DNA from: Nostoc commune NIES-4072
Lineage (GTDB): Bacteria; Cyanobacteriota; Cyanobacteriia; Cyanobacteriales; Nostocaceae
Direction of reading: 5' to 3'
Assembly: GCF_003113895.1 (NCBI RefSeq)
Contig: NZ_BDUD01000001.1
Span: 3,138,756 to 3,202,755, forward strand
Length of the DNA: 64,000 bases
Numbering within the stretch: the stretch's first letter is position 1; each line of letters starts with the position of its first letter. The notes under the pieces were generated by a model. The model searched no databases, had not been told where the DNA came from, and saw only the letters and a program-made list of their open reading frames with translations. Both the position numbers and the translations under genes were made by a program. Positions 9,177-18,202 of this stretch are shown here, piece after piece.

Positions 9177-9683
9177 CGATAAGAAGTGCGTTTCTAAACT
9201 AATTCTTCACATAATTTGGCAGCAGGACTAACCTTAGCCACATTAACAGCAGCATTGCTAAATCCACTATAGCTTCACTTCCTGCTAAGAAATTTAAATT
9301 TATAGACGCAAAATTTCAAATTGTTTTACCTAACGTAAATAAGTATTCCCTTTGCTGAGAATTTATCCTAAAACTGGCTTGTTAGAAGGATAAATCAGAT
9401 TTTATGGATGGTGTACTCAAGACATCCTAACTGCAAATTAAACCCACGGCAATTTATCAAAAAATAGTATTTTTTACTGCATTTTGTTCTATTCCAAAAA
9501 TATATAATTTTCAGTGGTCTGTTGTGAGCCAGTACGGTGTTTTGATAAAGGGGGAGGCTAGCGCCTTCTCTGTTAAAGGCTTTTATATAAAGCGTCTCGT
9601 AAAGAAGGGGGTTTCCACGCCACTTACTTTATGCCTCTTAACCTGCCCCGAAGATCGAACCAAAAGATTTCCGGTATCTTGTC
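9177..9683. other. Intergenic region without a gene
   Basis: About 500 AT-rich bases between two leftward genes. No open frame here looks real. Around 9540-9630 lies a GC-richer patch (GGGGGAGGCTAGCGCC and nearby hairpins) that resembles interspersed repeat fragments seen elsewhere in the window. The upstream part probably holds the promoter of the FHA-PrsW gene, which I cannot define. Confidence 0.5.
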
Positions 9684-10286
9684 TCAAACAACTATAGCCA
9701 GTTCTGGATGTTCAATCTTAGTTCCAAGTACTGTGAGGAATTCTGCCAACCAATGGGGGTGAGCAGGCCAAGCTGGTGCTGTCACCAAGTTACCATCAAC
9801 TATTGCCTGATCAACAGGGATATCGACATAAATCCCTCCAGCACTCTTGACATCTGGGCTACAAGCAGGGTAACCAGTACATCTTTTGCCTTGCAGTACA
9901 TTAGCAGCCGCCAATAACTGCAAGCCGTGGCAGATGGCAGCTATCGGTTTATTCGTTTGGGCAAAGTGACGGGTGATTTCTAGTACCTGCTGATTCAGGC
10001 GGATATATTCTGGTGCGCGTCCTCCGGGAATCACTAAGGCATCGTAGGTTGCAGCTTCTACGAATGCAAAGGTGGCATTTAAAGTGAAGTTGTGACCGGG
10101 TTTTTCGCTATAAGTCTGATCTCCTTCAAAGTCGTGAACTGCTGTCCGCACAGTGTCGCCAGCTTTTTTGTCTGGGCAAACTGCATGGACTGTGTGCCCC
10201 ACCATTTGCAACGCCTGGAAAGGAACCATCACTTCATAGTCTTCTACGTAGTCCCCAACCAGCATCAAAAGTTTCTTTGCAGCCAT
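9684..10286 (-). CDS. DJ-1/PfpI family protein
   Basis: A 200-residue member of the DJ-1/PfpI (class I glutamine amidotransferase-like) superfamily. This includes proteases, glyoxalases/deglycases and stress chaperones. The nucleophile elbow [10 protein letters not shown] gives a conserved Cys119 followed by His120. The [13 protein letters not shown] motif and the nearby [10 protein letters not shown] segment are typical. Length matches single-domain members. It stands alone upstream of narM on the same strand, and nothing ties it to nitrogen metabolism. The specific activity cannot be read from sequence. Confidence 0.9.
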   Translation of the reverse strand: MAAKKLLMLVGDYVEDYEVMVPFQALQMVGHTVHAVCPDKKAGDTVRTAVHDFEGDQTYSEKPGHNFTLNATFAFVEAATYDALVIPGGRAPEYIRLNQQVLEITRHFAQTNKPIAAICHGLQLLAAANVLQGKRCTGYPACSPDVKSAGGIYVDIPVDQAIVDGNLVTAPAWPAHPHWLAEFLTVLGTKIEHPELAIVV

Positions 10287-10469
10287 ATTTTTCTTACCCT
10301 CACTTACTAGTCAATAGTTAATAGTGCTTTATTAAGTAAATATTAATTTAGAGTTAGCTACGTTAAGCTATACGTAAATTTCTGATACATTAGAGCATTA
10401 ACTGTGCTGTAATGTACCATTTCGGGGCAGCAAGTTAACAAAGTTGTTCTGTGAATGACTATTGACTAA

Positions 10470-10922
10470 TTAAAGCAGATGGAATTCTGCGATCGCTCTC
10501 TTAAAATTTTGATTTTCATGTCCTGGGCGGCTGAGTTTAATCAAGGCAAAACGCTGTAAGGGCGTTAAATCTGCCCAATGTTGCTGTGTCAGGGTTACAC
10601 CTATTTCTTGAGCTTTTTCCTGGAGGCTAGGTGGTACACTAGCAGAGTCTAGCCATGCCGGATGAGGCTCGATGGGCAATTTTGTAGCTGGTATACCCGT
10701 GCGTTGTAAAATTAATTGCTGAATATGCTCGCGGTAAGACTGAATTTCTGTTTCTGTAGTGCAAGGTAATTCGACTAAAGCTTGACGCTCGGCTGTAGTC
10801 ATTTGATTCCAATTAGATAATTTTAGTTTAATGCCACAAGTATCTAATTTACAACGCACCTGCATCGGGATACAGCGCAGGGAATCAACAAAGTCTGCTT
10901 CAAATTCAAAGAAATCTGTCAT
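10470..10922 (-). CDS. narM: Nitrate reductase-associated protein NarM
   Basis: This 150-residue protein belongs to the nitrate reductase-associated family, restricted to cyanobacteria and some plastids. In Synechococcus elongatus, NarM is needed for active nitrate reductase, probably in maturation or cofactor handling. Recognisable stretches are the N-terminal FEFEADFVDSLRCIPM, VRCKLDTCGIKLKLSNW, and the C-terminal WADLTPLQRFALIKLSRPGH. Three Cys residues lie in the first 55 residues. It is on the same strand as, and 0.9 kb beyond, narB, separated by a PsiE-like gene. I see no clear NtcA site upstream. Confidence 0.88.
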   Translation of the reverse strand: MTDFFEFEADFVDSLRCIPMQVRCKLDTCGIKLKLSNWNQMTTAERQALVELPCTTETEIQSYREHIQQLILQRTGIPATKLPIEPHPAWLDSASVPPSLQEKAQEIGVTLTQQHWADLTPLQRFALIKLSRPGHENQNFKRAIAEFHLL

Positions 10923-11063
10923 AAGAAAGTATTCAAAATTAAGGTTTTTTAACCATCAATGGGCGGTTAAGTAACGCTTTCACACCCTACATATACTTAT
11001 ATTTTTTCAATAATCAAATCGGATTGCTATATATTTAACTAAATTATTATATGCCAGATATCT

Positions 11064-11531
11064 TTAGTGGGTATTTTTGGAATTACTGAGACGAATTATT
11101 AAATAACTAATTGACAGGGCGAGAATAGCAATCCCTAAACCAATTATATCAATACCTCTCACTTTTTCTAAGTCAAGAATAATAATTTTTCTGGCAACAG
11201 CAATTAAAGATGTGACAATAACTAATTCAACCTGAAAAACGTGTTTTCGTAAATAAGCTGTGATGTTTTCTAAGATTTCTAAAGCAATTAAAATATTTAA
11301 AAATAGTCCAAAAATTTTATATAATGTTGTGTTAAACTTTGCATAAGGCGCTGTAAATAACTCTTTAAGAATAAATACTCCTAAATCTCCGATCGCTACC
11401 AAAATTACAACCACCATAAAAATAGATAGAACTTTAGAAACTATCACTTCTATGTTTTCAATAATGTGCATGAAGTTCTCATCTCTGGTAGCTCCTAGAA
11501 TTTCTCTCAGTAACTTTTTCATCTGCTGCAC
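11064..11531 (-). CDS. PsiE-family membrane protein
   Basis: A 155-residue protein with four predicted membrane helices (about residues 28-55, 68-92, 100-118 and 125-148). It resembles the PsiE (phosphate-starvation-inducible) family of unknown function: segments such as IENIEVIVSKVLSIFMVVVI and ALEILENITAYLRK are typical, the latter followed by ITSLIAVARKIIILDL-like sequence (here VTSLIAVARKIIILDL). It lies between narB and narM on the same strand, 270 bp from narB, so co-transcription is possible but not shown. I infer no role in nitrate assimilation from sequence alone. Confidence 0.78.
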   Translation of the reverse strand: MQQMKKLLREILGATRDENFMHIIENIEVIVSKVLSIFMVVVILVAIGDLGVFILKELFTAPYAKFNTTLYKIFGLFLNILIALEILENITAYLRKHVFQVELVIVTSLIAVARKIIILDLEKVRGIDIIGLGIAILALSISYLIIRLSNSKNTH

Positions 11532-11804
11532 CCAATTCTTAAATAAAATAAAATCCCATAGATAAATCTAGAGGATTAAAATAAGATGATTTCTAATACT
11601 ATCTGATTTTTATTCTTTCCCATAGCTGAAATCGATGCTAGCAAAACCTCTGTCTTACTAGAAATTTAGTCTCTTTAGATATGGTAATTGGTATTAGTCA
11701 AGAGTAGAGAGCCATAAAAAATGATAATAACTATTGGCTATTGATTATTGACTAAATTGCCCATTGGTGATTATTAATTACCTCTTGAGCGTACAATTAG
11801 GAGC

Positions 11805-14039
11805 TTACCATTGTGAGGACTGGAGTTGATAGTCTTTGATTGTAACTTCCACAGAGATTGGTATCAGCTGCACAGCACAGGCTTTTAATTCTGGTTGCAG
11901 CGAATCGGGGCAAGATTCTGGATGGGTTAGGGCGTTGGCTTCGGCATTATCTGCCCACAGCGAACCCCAATGCATGGGGACAAAAACTGTACCAGGCGCG
12001 ATCGCTTTTGTTACTTTAGCAGGAAACTTGGCTTTACCCCGACGCGATCGCACTTCTACATACATGGTATCTAATATACCTAACCGAGCAGCATCACGGG
12101 GATGAATTTCAATAAACGGTTCGGGATGCATTTTACAAATTTTTTCAATTCGCCCGGTGCGTGTCTGGGTATGCCAGTGTCCGTAAAGTCGCCCGTTAGT
12201 TAGCACAAAAGGATAATCTGGGTTTGGTGGTTCTGCCAATCCCTTTGAGTAATATGCTCCAAATCGAGCGCGTCCATCAGGGGTGTGGAAGCGGAGATTG
12301 GTGTAAAGTCTTTTGGAGTGAGTAGGGAGTAGTGAGTGGGGAGTAGGGGATTCACCACTCCCCACTCCCCATTCCCCACTCCCCTCTTGTGGATGAGGCC
12401 ATTGAGTCGGCCCTTCTGCTTGTAATTGTGCGTGACTGATACCCGTCATATCGCAGGGGCGAGTTTTAGTTAGTTTGACAAACTCAGCATAAACTTCGGC
12501 GGAGTTAGCGAAGGCAAACTCTTTCTCAAAACCTAATCTACGTCCAACTTCTGCAAAAATTTCCCAATCTGCTTTAGCTTCTCTTGGCGGTTGGTGAAAT
12601 GCTTTACATAGAGTTACCACCCGTTCTGAGTTTGTCATTACACCAGTTTTTTCACCCCACTGGGCAGCTGGTAGCAAAACATGAGCATAAGCAGAGGTTT
12701 CTGTAGGATAATATGCGTCTTGGTAAATAGTAAAAGGCGATCGCAATAATGCCTTCTTCGTGCGCTCTAAATCTGGCATACTCACAGCTGGATTGGTAGC
12801 TGCAATCCACAGTAACTCTACAGCGCCATTTTCTAAGCCAGTAATCATATCCCAAGCAGTCAAACCGGGATTGGGTGAAATCTGTCCTGGCTTAAGTCCC
12901 CAAAACTTCTCAACTTCTGCTCGGTGCTGGGGATTTTTTACCACCCGATAACCTGGTAATAAATGCGCTAAACCTCCGGCTTCTCGTCCTCCCATTGCGT
13001 TCGGTTGACCAGTGAGGGAAAAAGGGCCAGCCCCAGGTTTGCCAATCTGTCCAGTCATCAGGTGCAGGTTAATGATAGTTCTTACCTTAGCCGTCCCTTC
13101 TGAAGATTGATTTACACCCATTGACCACAAAGATAGTACTCTCTGTGATTCACCCCAATAACGAGCTGCTGTTTCTAAATCTTCAATGCTGATTCCACAT
13201 TGACGAGCCACAACTTCTGGCGGATAGTGGCGAATCACCTCAGCATAAGCCGGAAAGTTACTGGTACAGTCGTCCATGAACATGGTATCAATGTAGTTCC
13301 AGCGCATCAACAAGTGAGCTATGCCGTTTAATAAGTCGATATCTGTACCGGGACGAATTGCTAAATGCAAGTCAGCAGCTTCTGCGGTTGGTGTGCGACG
13401 GGGATCAACCACAATCATTTTGACTTTGCGGTTCTTTTTGTGATATTTTTCCAGTCGATTAAAAACGATGGGGTGACATTCGGCTGTATTAGTACCAATT
13501 AAAAATGCACAGTCAGTTAATTCTAGGTCTTCGTAACAGCATGGAGGCCCATCTGAGCCAAAGCTTTGAATGTAGCCAGACACCGCACTAGACATACATA
13601 AGCGAGAGTTGGCATCAAAATTATTAGTACTCAGACAGCCTTTCATTAGTTTCTGGGCTATGTAATAATCCTCAGTTTGAAACTGGCCGGAACCATACAT
13701 ACATAAGGCTTCTGGCCCTTGGGTGAAGCGGATAGTTTGAATGCGCTGCGTGATTATATTAAAAGCTTCATCCCAACTAACGCGGCGAAACTCTTGATCT
13801 AAAGAGTCTCGCACCATTGGGTAATGTAATCTATTTTTATCTAAAGATTCTGCGATTGTCGCGCCTTTGACACAAACCATTCCTTGGCTGGATGGATGGG
13901 CTTTATCACCGCGCACTCGCCAAATTGGATTTCCTTGGCTATCTCGATTAGTTGCTTTGTTATGTTGGGCTGGAGGTGAAACTTCTAAACCACAGCCAAC
14001 ACCACAGTAGGGACAAAGGGTTTTGGTAAATTCACTCAT
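11805..14039 (-). CDS. narB: Ferredoxin-nitrate reductase NarB
   Basis: NarB reduces nitrate to nitrite in the cytoplasm with electrons from ferredoxin. It uses a [4Fe-4S] cluster and bis-MGD molybdenum. Of 744 residues, the N-terminal cluster ligands are Cys9, Cys12, Cys16 and Cys56 ([20 protein letters not shown]). The probable Mo ligand is Cys148 in SRLCMSS, and the C-terminal molybdopterin-dinucleotide domain ([13 protein letters not shown]) follows. Residues about 550-574 are an odd in-frame insert rich in Gly, Glu, Ser and Pro ([18 protein letters not shown]), encoded by inverted heptamer repeats. It lies between conserved blocks and would form a surface loop. The gene is third in the nirA-nrtP-narB operon, separated from nrtP by a perfect inverted repeat. 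Confidence 0.96.
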   Translation of the reverse strand: MSEFTKTLCPYCGVGCGLEVSPPAQHNKATNRDSQGNPIWRVRGDKAHPSSQGMVCVKGATIAESLDKNRLHYPMVRDSLDQEFRRVSWDEAFNIITQRIQTIRFTQGPEALCMYGSGQFQTEDYYIAQKLMKGCLSTNNFDANSRLCMSSAVSGYIQSFGSDGPPCCYEDLELTDCAFLIGTNTAECHPIVFNRLEKYHKKNRKVKMIVVDPRRTPTAEAADLHLAIRPGTDIDLLNGIAHLLMRWNYIDTMFMDDCTSNFPAYAEVIRHYPPEVVARQCGISIEDLETAARYWGESQRVLSLWSMGVNQSSEGTAKVRTIINLHLMTGQIGKPGAGPFSLTGQPNAMGGREAGGLAHLLPGYRVVKNPQHRAEVEKFWGLKPGQISPNPGLTAWDMITGLENGAVELLWIAATNPAVSMPDLERTKKALLRSPFTIYQDAYYPTETSAYAHVLLPAAQWGEKTGVMTNSERVVTLCKAFHQPPREAKADWEIFAEVGRRLGFEKEFAFANSAEVYAEFVKLTKTRPCDMTGISHAQLQAEGPTQWPHPQEGSGEWGVGSGESPTPHSLLPTHSKRLYTNLRFHTPDGRARFGAYYSKGLAEPPNPDYPFVLTNGRLYGHWHTQTRTGRIEKICKMHPEPFIEIHPRDAARLGILDTMYVEVRSRRGKAKFPAKVTKAIAPGTVFVPMHWGSLWADNAEANALTHPESCPDSLQPELKACAVQLIPISVEVTIKDYQLQSSQW
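12318..12390. repeat. Heptamer repeat tract inside narB
   Basis: Opposing arrays of the 7-bp units GGGGAGT (left) and CACTCCC (right, four near-perfect copies, one with an A-to-T-type change) form a palindromic tract entirely inside the narB reading frame without breaking it. The same unit occurs in intergenic DNA of this window (for example 28700-28735, 60790-60830). Confidence 0.85.
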
Positions 14040-14148
14040 GGCAGTTGTACCATTTTGTTATTTTGATTCTGCAAACTTAGATGTAGCGGCAGTTTAAGGA
14101 ATTTATGTGTTGTGCAAAAACTCTTTGAAATTCTTATTCCTTTGCGTC

Positions 14149-14208
14149 CTTGGCGTCTTGGCGGTTCGTTTTTCATAAATTTTTTTAACGAACCGCCAAG
14201 ACGCCAAG
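14149..14208. repeat. Perfect 22-bp inverted repeat between nrtP and narB
   Basis: Arms 14149-14170 and 14187-14208 are exact reverse complements (core CGAACCGCCAAGACGCCAAG) around a 16-base A/T-rich loop. In the nirA-nrtP-narB transcript this would form a very stable hairpin between the second and third genes. It could attenuate narB or protect the upstream message. The core is also found in the 93-bp MITE and inside the GH116 gene, so it may instead be a mobile repeat. The 290-bp nrtP-narB gap holds nothing else. Confidence 0.85.
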
Positions 14209-14329
14209 AGCGCAGAGAAAATAAAAAGAGATTTTTATGAATTAAGACTGCTATAGAAGGATAAGGATGAAGTGTAAAGTTCTCTAGTTCAGATTTGATA
14301 GTGAATTTTTTACTTCATCCTTGAGTTGA

Positions 14330-15832
14330 TTATTCTTCAGTTAAGAAGATAGGGTTTTTCGTTGCGGTTTCTGGTAATTCACCTTCATAAGCAGCAGCAA
14401 AGGAACCTTTTGGTTCTTTAAGGAAGAAGGCGCACATGAAAGCACAGATTAAAGCAGCTATACCCATTGTGGAAAATAGCGTTGGAGCGTCGGTTAAGCT
14501 AAAAATTGTTAGGTAAACTACGCCGCCAAAATTACCGTAAGCTCCCACATTTCCAGCAATTTGTCCAGTGGCTTCTTTTTTAATTAGGGGTACGATGCTG
14601 TAGGTTGCACCGCAGCCAGCTTGAGCAAAGTAGGCGGCAAACATTGTAACTGCGATCGCTAGCGGAATCGGCCAGTTACTACTAATAAAATGTGCCATCA
14701 AATAACTAACACCAATGCCAGCACTGATAATTGTCATTGTCCACTTTCGGGAGCTAAATTTATCAGAAATTAAGCCACCACTGGGACGAGAAACCAAATT
14801 TAAGAATGGATAGCTAGCAGCAATCATCCCAGCTACAACATGCTCTAAAGCAAAAGTTTTTTCAAAGAATGCTGGGAGCATGGAAACAACTGCTAGTTCA
14901 CTGCCAAAATTAGTTATGTAAGTGAATTCGAGTAAGGCTACTTGACCAAATTGGAAGCGTTCAGATGGAGCATAAGTTTTCTTGCCAGTTAGAAGTTCTC
15001 GGTTTACCTGCCAAGCTTTGTAACTTTGGTAAGCAAACAATCCTGCTAATAGCAACCAAGCCAGATACATTTGGCTCAAAGTTAGGAAGTGAATGTTCTT
15101 TTGTTCTAAGCGCCAAGCTAATAAACCCAAGGCGAAAATCAAACCAAAATTTGAGACAATCATCGCCCAGAAGCTTTTAATACTGGTCACTTCTAAAGAA
15201 CCATTTTTCTTAGGTTTCTTGTAAACTTTGCCAGTGGGTGTATCTTGAACGCTGTTGTAATAAATTACGCCGTAGATGGCTGCAATTATCCCTGTAAATG
15301 CGATCGCAAATCGCCAGTTAGAAGCACCACCAGCGAAAAAGCTAGTAGAAACTGCAATCATTGGCAAGGCAAACTCTGCGCCAAAAGCCCCAAAGTTGCC
15401 CCAACCGCCATAAATGCCTTGAGCAATTCCCATTTCCTTTGGCTGGAACCATTCTCCTACCATGCGAATACCGACAACAAACCCAGATCCGACAATTCCC
15501 ATCAACAAGCGACTGATGACTAGTTGATTAAAATCTTGCGCTAGCGCTGTTGCTAAACAAGGAATAACCGTAAACATCAGCAGCATTGAGTAGGTGATTC
15601 TAGGGCCAAAACGATCCAGAAGCATCCCAATTATTAGCCGTGCGGGAATTGTGAGGGCGAGGTTACAGATGCCTAAAGTTTTAATTTGCTCTGGTGCAAG
15701 ATGTAGTTCTCTGCCAATGGTTGTAGCGAAGGGAGCAAAGTTAAACCAACAAACAAAGGTGAGAAAGAAAGCAAACCAAGTTTGATGTAAGATGCGGTAG
15801 CGATCGCTAAATGAAAATAAGTTTTTAAGCAT
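14330..15832 (-). CDS. nrtP: Nitrate/nitrite transporter NrtP (MFS, NNP family)
   Basis: A 500-residue major facilitator superfamily permease with about twelve membrane helices, of the NNP nitrate/nitrite porter family. Motifs include FAPFATTIGRELHLAPEQIK early, the MFS loop GMLLDRFGPR, and the nitrate signature-like AGWGN-type glycine run (here QGIYGGWGNFGAFGAEF and later GNVGAYGNFGGV). NrtP imports nitrate and nitrite by proton symport; some Nostoc species and marine Synechococcus use it in place of the ABC system NrtABCD. It lies between nirA and narB on one strand, as expected for the nir operon. A 21-bp tandem repeat array lies directly upstream. Confidence 0.95.
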   Translation of the reverse strand: MLKNLFSFSDRYRILHQTWFAFFLTFVCWFNFAPFATTIGRELHLAPEQIKTLGICNLALTIPARLIIGMLLDRFGPRITYSMLLMFTVIPCLATALAQDFNQLVISRLLMGIVGSGFVVGIRMVGEWFQPKEMGIAQGIYGGWGNFGAFGAEFALPMIAVSTSFFAGGASNWRFAIAFTGIIAAIYGVIYYNSVQDTPTGKVYKKPKKNGSLEVTSIKSFWAMIVSNFGLIFALGLLAWRLEQKNIHFLTLSQMYLAWLLLAGLFAYQSYKAWQVNRELLTGKKTYAPSERFQFGQVALLEFTYITNFGSELAVVSMLPAFFEKTFALEHVVAGMIAASYPFLNLVSRPSGGLISDKFSSRKWTMTIISAGIGVSYLMAHFISSNWPIPLAIAVTMFAAYFAQAGCGATYSIVPLIKKEATGQIAGNVGAYGNFGGVVYLTIFSLTDAPTLFSTMGIAALICAFMCAFFLKEPKGSFAAAYEGELPETATKNPIFLTEE

Positions 15833-15858
15833 TCTAATCTTTCTAATTGAATAAAATA

Positions 15859-16066
15859 CGGAGAAGATGAGCCTTTTTACTCGGAAGTTGCACCTCTGAA
15901 CTCGGAAGATGAGCCTTTTTACTCGGAAGTTGCACCTTTTATCTCGGAAGTTGAGCCTTTTTACTCGGAAGTTGCACCTTTTATCTCGGAAGTTGAGCCT
16001 TTTTACTCGGAAGTTGCACCTTTTATCTCGGAAGTTGCACCTTTTATCTCGGAAGTTGAGCCTTTA
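15859..16066. repeat. Tandem array of about ten 21-bp repeats between nirA and nrtP
   Basis: Units follow the pattern TCGGAAGTTG-(AG/CA)-CCTTTT-(TAC/ATC). Two versions tend to alternate, and the first units are more degenerate. No unique spacers separate the units, so this is not a CRISPR array. The array sits in the nirA-nrtP intercistronic region and would be transcribed as part of the leader of nrtP. A 21-bp period equals two helical turns and seven codons, but no reading frame with a start uses it. Confidence 0.92.
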
Positions 16067-16084
16067 AGGTTGAAATATGAGTTT

Positions 16085-16127
16085 TGCCCAATGCCCAAAT
16101 CCCCAATGCCCAATGCCCAATGCCCAA
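16085..16127. repeat. Heptamer repeat (TGCCCAA) directly after nirA
   Basis: Five to six copies of TGCCCAA, some altered to TCCCCAA, abut the nirA stop codon. The same 7-bp family, read on the other strand as TTGGGCA, appears near 7720, 28605 and 59518. Confidence 0.8.
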
Positions 16128-17783
16128 TCAGTTCCTAACTAGTAAGGCTTCTTGCTTGAGTTTTGCCCCGAAGTTTTTGATGAGTAAGTCTTGTAATACT
16201 GGCTGCAAGTCTTCGCATGGTATGCCTTTGGTGACGCAAGTTCCTAAATGAGCATCTTTGCCGACTTTGCCACCCATATATATGTCAACGCCTTCTAAGG
16301 TTTTGCCATTTTTGCGAGTCTTAGTTCCCATCAAGCCGATGTCTGCAACTTGGGGCTGTCCGCATGAGTTGGGGCAACCTGTCCAGTGAATTCGGACTGG
16401 ATTGGTGAAGGTTAAGTCTTCTTCTAAGGCTTTAATCATTGCCAAGGCGCGGTTTTTGGTTTCGATGAGGGCAAAGTTGCAAAATTGTGCGCCTGTGCAG
16501 GATACTAGCGATCGCGTCAGCAAACCTGGAGCAATAGAAAACCTCTCCAGCAAAGGCTCTGTTAAAAATGTTGCTAAACGCGAGTCAGAAATGTTGGGGA
16601 TAACGATGTTTTGCTCAACTGTAAACCGGATTTCGCCACTGCCATAAACTTCTGCCATACGGGCAATTTCAAACATATCTTCGGCATACAGCCGCCCGAC
16701 GGGAATGTTCAAACCTGCGTAATTTAATCCTGGTTGTTTTTGTTTATATACTCCAATATGGTCACGTTTTTCCCAGTTGATCTCGTCTTTTGCGGCTGCG
16801 GGTAATAATAATTTACCCAAACGGCTTTCTACTTCTGCGCGAAACTTTTCTACACCCCATTCATCAATTAGCCACATCAAGCGGGATTTTTGCCGATTAG
16901 CACGCGACCCGTGGTCACGAAATACCTCCAAAACTGCTCTGCATACAGCGACTACATCTTCGGGAAGTACCCAAGCATTTAAAGGAATCGCCGCCTCACA
17001 ACGTTTAGCTGAGAAAAAGCCACCCACAAGGATATTAAAGCCGAATATTGGGGAAGGTGGGGCCCCCTCTGGGGATAAGGGGTAATGGGGATTGGGGATT
17101 GGGGATTGGGAAGATTTTTCCCCAGTACCAAGTACCCAGTCCCTACTCGCTTCCTTAAATGCTGGAACAAAAGCTAAATCGTTAATTTCAGCATGAACTG
17201 AATTGTCTCGTCCACCTGCGATCGCAATATTAAACTTCCGTGGTAAGTTGCTAAACTCTGGGTTCCCTTCGCCTTTGTTGGTGAGCATGTCTTGAATTTG
17301 CTGTACCAACTCTCGTGTGTCGTACAACTCATCTGCATCCAACCCCGCCACGGGATCGCCTGTGATGTTGCGAACGTTATCCATCCCTGACTGGACACTG
17401 GTTAAACCAACTGCGTGAAATCTATTAAAGATATCTGGTAAATCTTCAATTCTGATTCCCCGTAATTGGATATTCTGTCTCGTAGTAATATCAGCGCAGC
17501 CATCATCTCCGTAACGCTGCACCACTTCGGCTAAAACACGCATCTGACTACTGCTGAGAATACCGTTAGGCATCCGCAGCCGCATCATAAACTTACCTGG
17601 AGTGACTGGGCGAAAAAACACGCCTACCCATTTGAGTCGATGATCGCGATCGGTTTCGTCCATTGCTTCCCACCCTAAGGCGGCAAATTTCTCTATCTCA
17701 TCCCTGATAGCGAGTCCATCTTTTTGAGCCTTGAATTTCTCGAACTTGTTGAGGCTAGTAGTGGTAGTTGCTGTGTCTGTCAT
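16128..17783 (-). CDS. nirA: Ferredoxin-nitrite reductase NirA
   Basis: NirA reduces nitrite to ammonium with six electrons from ferredoxin, using siroheme and a [4Fe-4S] cluster. Of 551 residues, the cluster/siroheme cysteines lie in SCTGAQFCNFALIETK (near residues 428-434) and WTGCPNSCGQPQVADIG (near 468-472). The N-terminal ferrodoxin-like half has LRMPNGILSSSQM and TTRQNIQLRGI. Residues about 219-245 are an in-frame insert (GEKSSQSPIPNPHYPLSPEG) coded by GGGGATT heptamers between the conserved DWVLGTG and FGFNILVGGFFSAKRCEAA segments. First gene of nirA-nrtP-narB, with a roughly 250-base leader from an NtcA promoter at 18043-18084. Confidence 0.96.
   Translation of the reverse strand: MTDTATTTTSLNKFEKFKAQKDGLAIRDEIEKFAALGWEAMDETDRDHRLKWVGVFFRPVTPGKFMMRLRMPNGILSSSQMRVLAEVVQRYGDDGCADITTRQNIQLRGIRIEDLPDIFNRFHAVGLTSVQSGMDNVRNITGDPVAGLDADELYDTRELVQQIQDMLTNKGEGNPEFSNLPRKFNIAIAGGRDNSVHAEINDLAFVPAFKEASRDWVLGTGEKSSQSPIPNPHYPLSPEGAPPSPIFGFNILVGGFFSAKRCEAAIPLNAWVLPEDVVAVCRAVLEVFRDHGSRANRQKSRLMWLIDEWGVEKFRAEVESRLGKLLLPAAAKDEINWEKRDHIGVYKQKQPGLNYAGLNIPVGRLYAEDMFEIARMAEVYGSGEIRFTVEQNIVIPNISDSRLATFLTEPLLERFSIAPGLLTRSLVSCTGAQFCNFALIETKNRALAMIKALEEDLTFTNPVRIHWTGCPNSCGQPQVADIGLMGTKTRKNGKTLEGVDIYMGGKVGKDAHLGTCVTKGIPCEDLQPVLQDLLIKNFGAKLKQEALLVRN
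17050..17125. repeat. Heptamer repeat tract inside nirA
   Basis: Three to four tandem copies of GGGGATT and flanking GC-rich derivatives lie within the nirA coding frame without disrupting it. The encoded peptide is Pro/Ser/Asn-rich and unlike the conserved flanks. Confidence 0.82.
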
Positions 17784-18202
17784 AATCTGACTCTCGTCTA
17801 AATTACTGAATATGGTGATAATTGCCCAATATCAATCAACCCGTAGTTTCATTAGGTGTTGTATCTACGAGGATTAGGAATTAAAAACTTAATATTTGCT
17901 TACAGTTGATTATTTTTACTTCAGAGCATTCAAAGCGAAACTCCAAACCCGTGATTAGTTAAGGAAAACTTGTCACTATTTACATCTTGGAAATTTGTCA
18001 AGCAGGTTTAGATAATGTTCATGTAACAATTTCGATACCTATAACTTAAAGGCATCTTTCTGTTAAAATCGTATAAATAGCTACGGTTTTTTAGTAAAAT
18101 TGCTTAAAACGGATAAGAAATATGCATTTTTTGCATCAAAGCCAACCAATATCTTACAAGAAAAACTGGGAAGTTTGAAAGCCCTGTCTCTTTAGAGCAG
18201 GG
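17784..18202. other. nirA leader and promoter region up to the intron boundary
   Basis: This 420-bp stretch holds the untranslated nirA leader, the NtcA promoter, and beyond it about 115 bp up to the group II intron. An imperfect hairpin (CCCTG-CTC pairing with GAG-CAGGG, about 18182-18202) lies directly at the 5' intron junction. It may be a terminator-like target for the intron or part of the original promoter region of the rightward Rieske gene. No gene is seen here. Confidence 0.6.
18036..18084 (-). promoter_or_regulatory. NtcA-activated promoter of the nirA operon
   Basis: On the minus strand, GTAGCTATTTATAC (18084-18071) matches the NtcA site GTAN8TAC exactly. It is followed after exactly 22 bases by TAAGTT (18048-18043), matching the -10 form TAN3T. 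This is the canonical class II NtcA promoter layout (site centred near -41). It predicts transcription starting near 18036 and a leader of about 250 bases before nirA, consistent with the long leader reported for Anabaena nirA. NtcA with 2-oxoglutarate would activate under nitrogen limitation. I could not define an NtcB site. Confidence 0.85.

Noticed and set aside
15859..16066. Possible CRISPR array
   Set aside because: Repeats are directly tandem at 21 bp with no unique spacers and no cas genes nearby.
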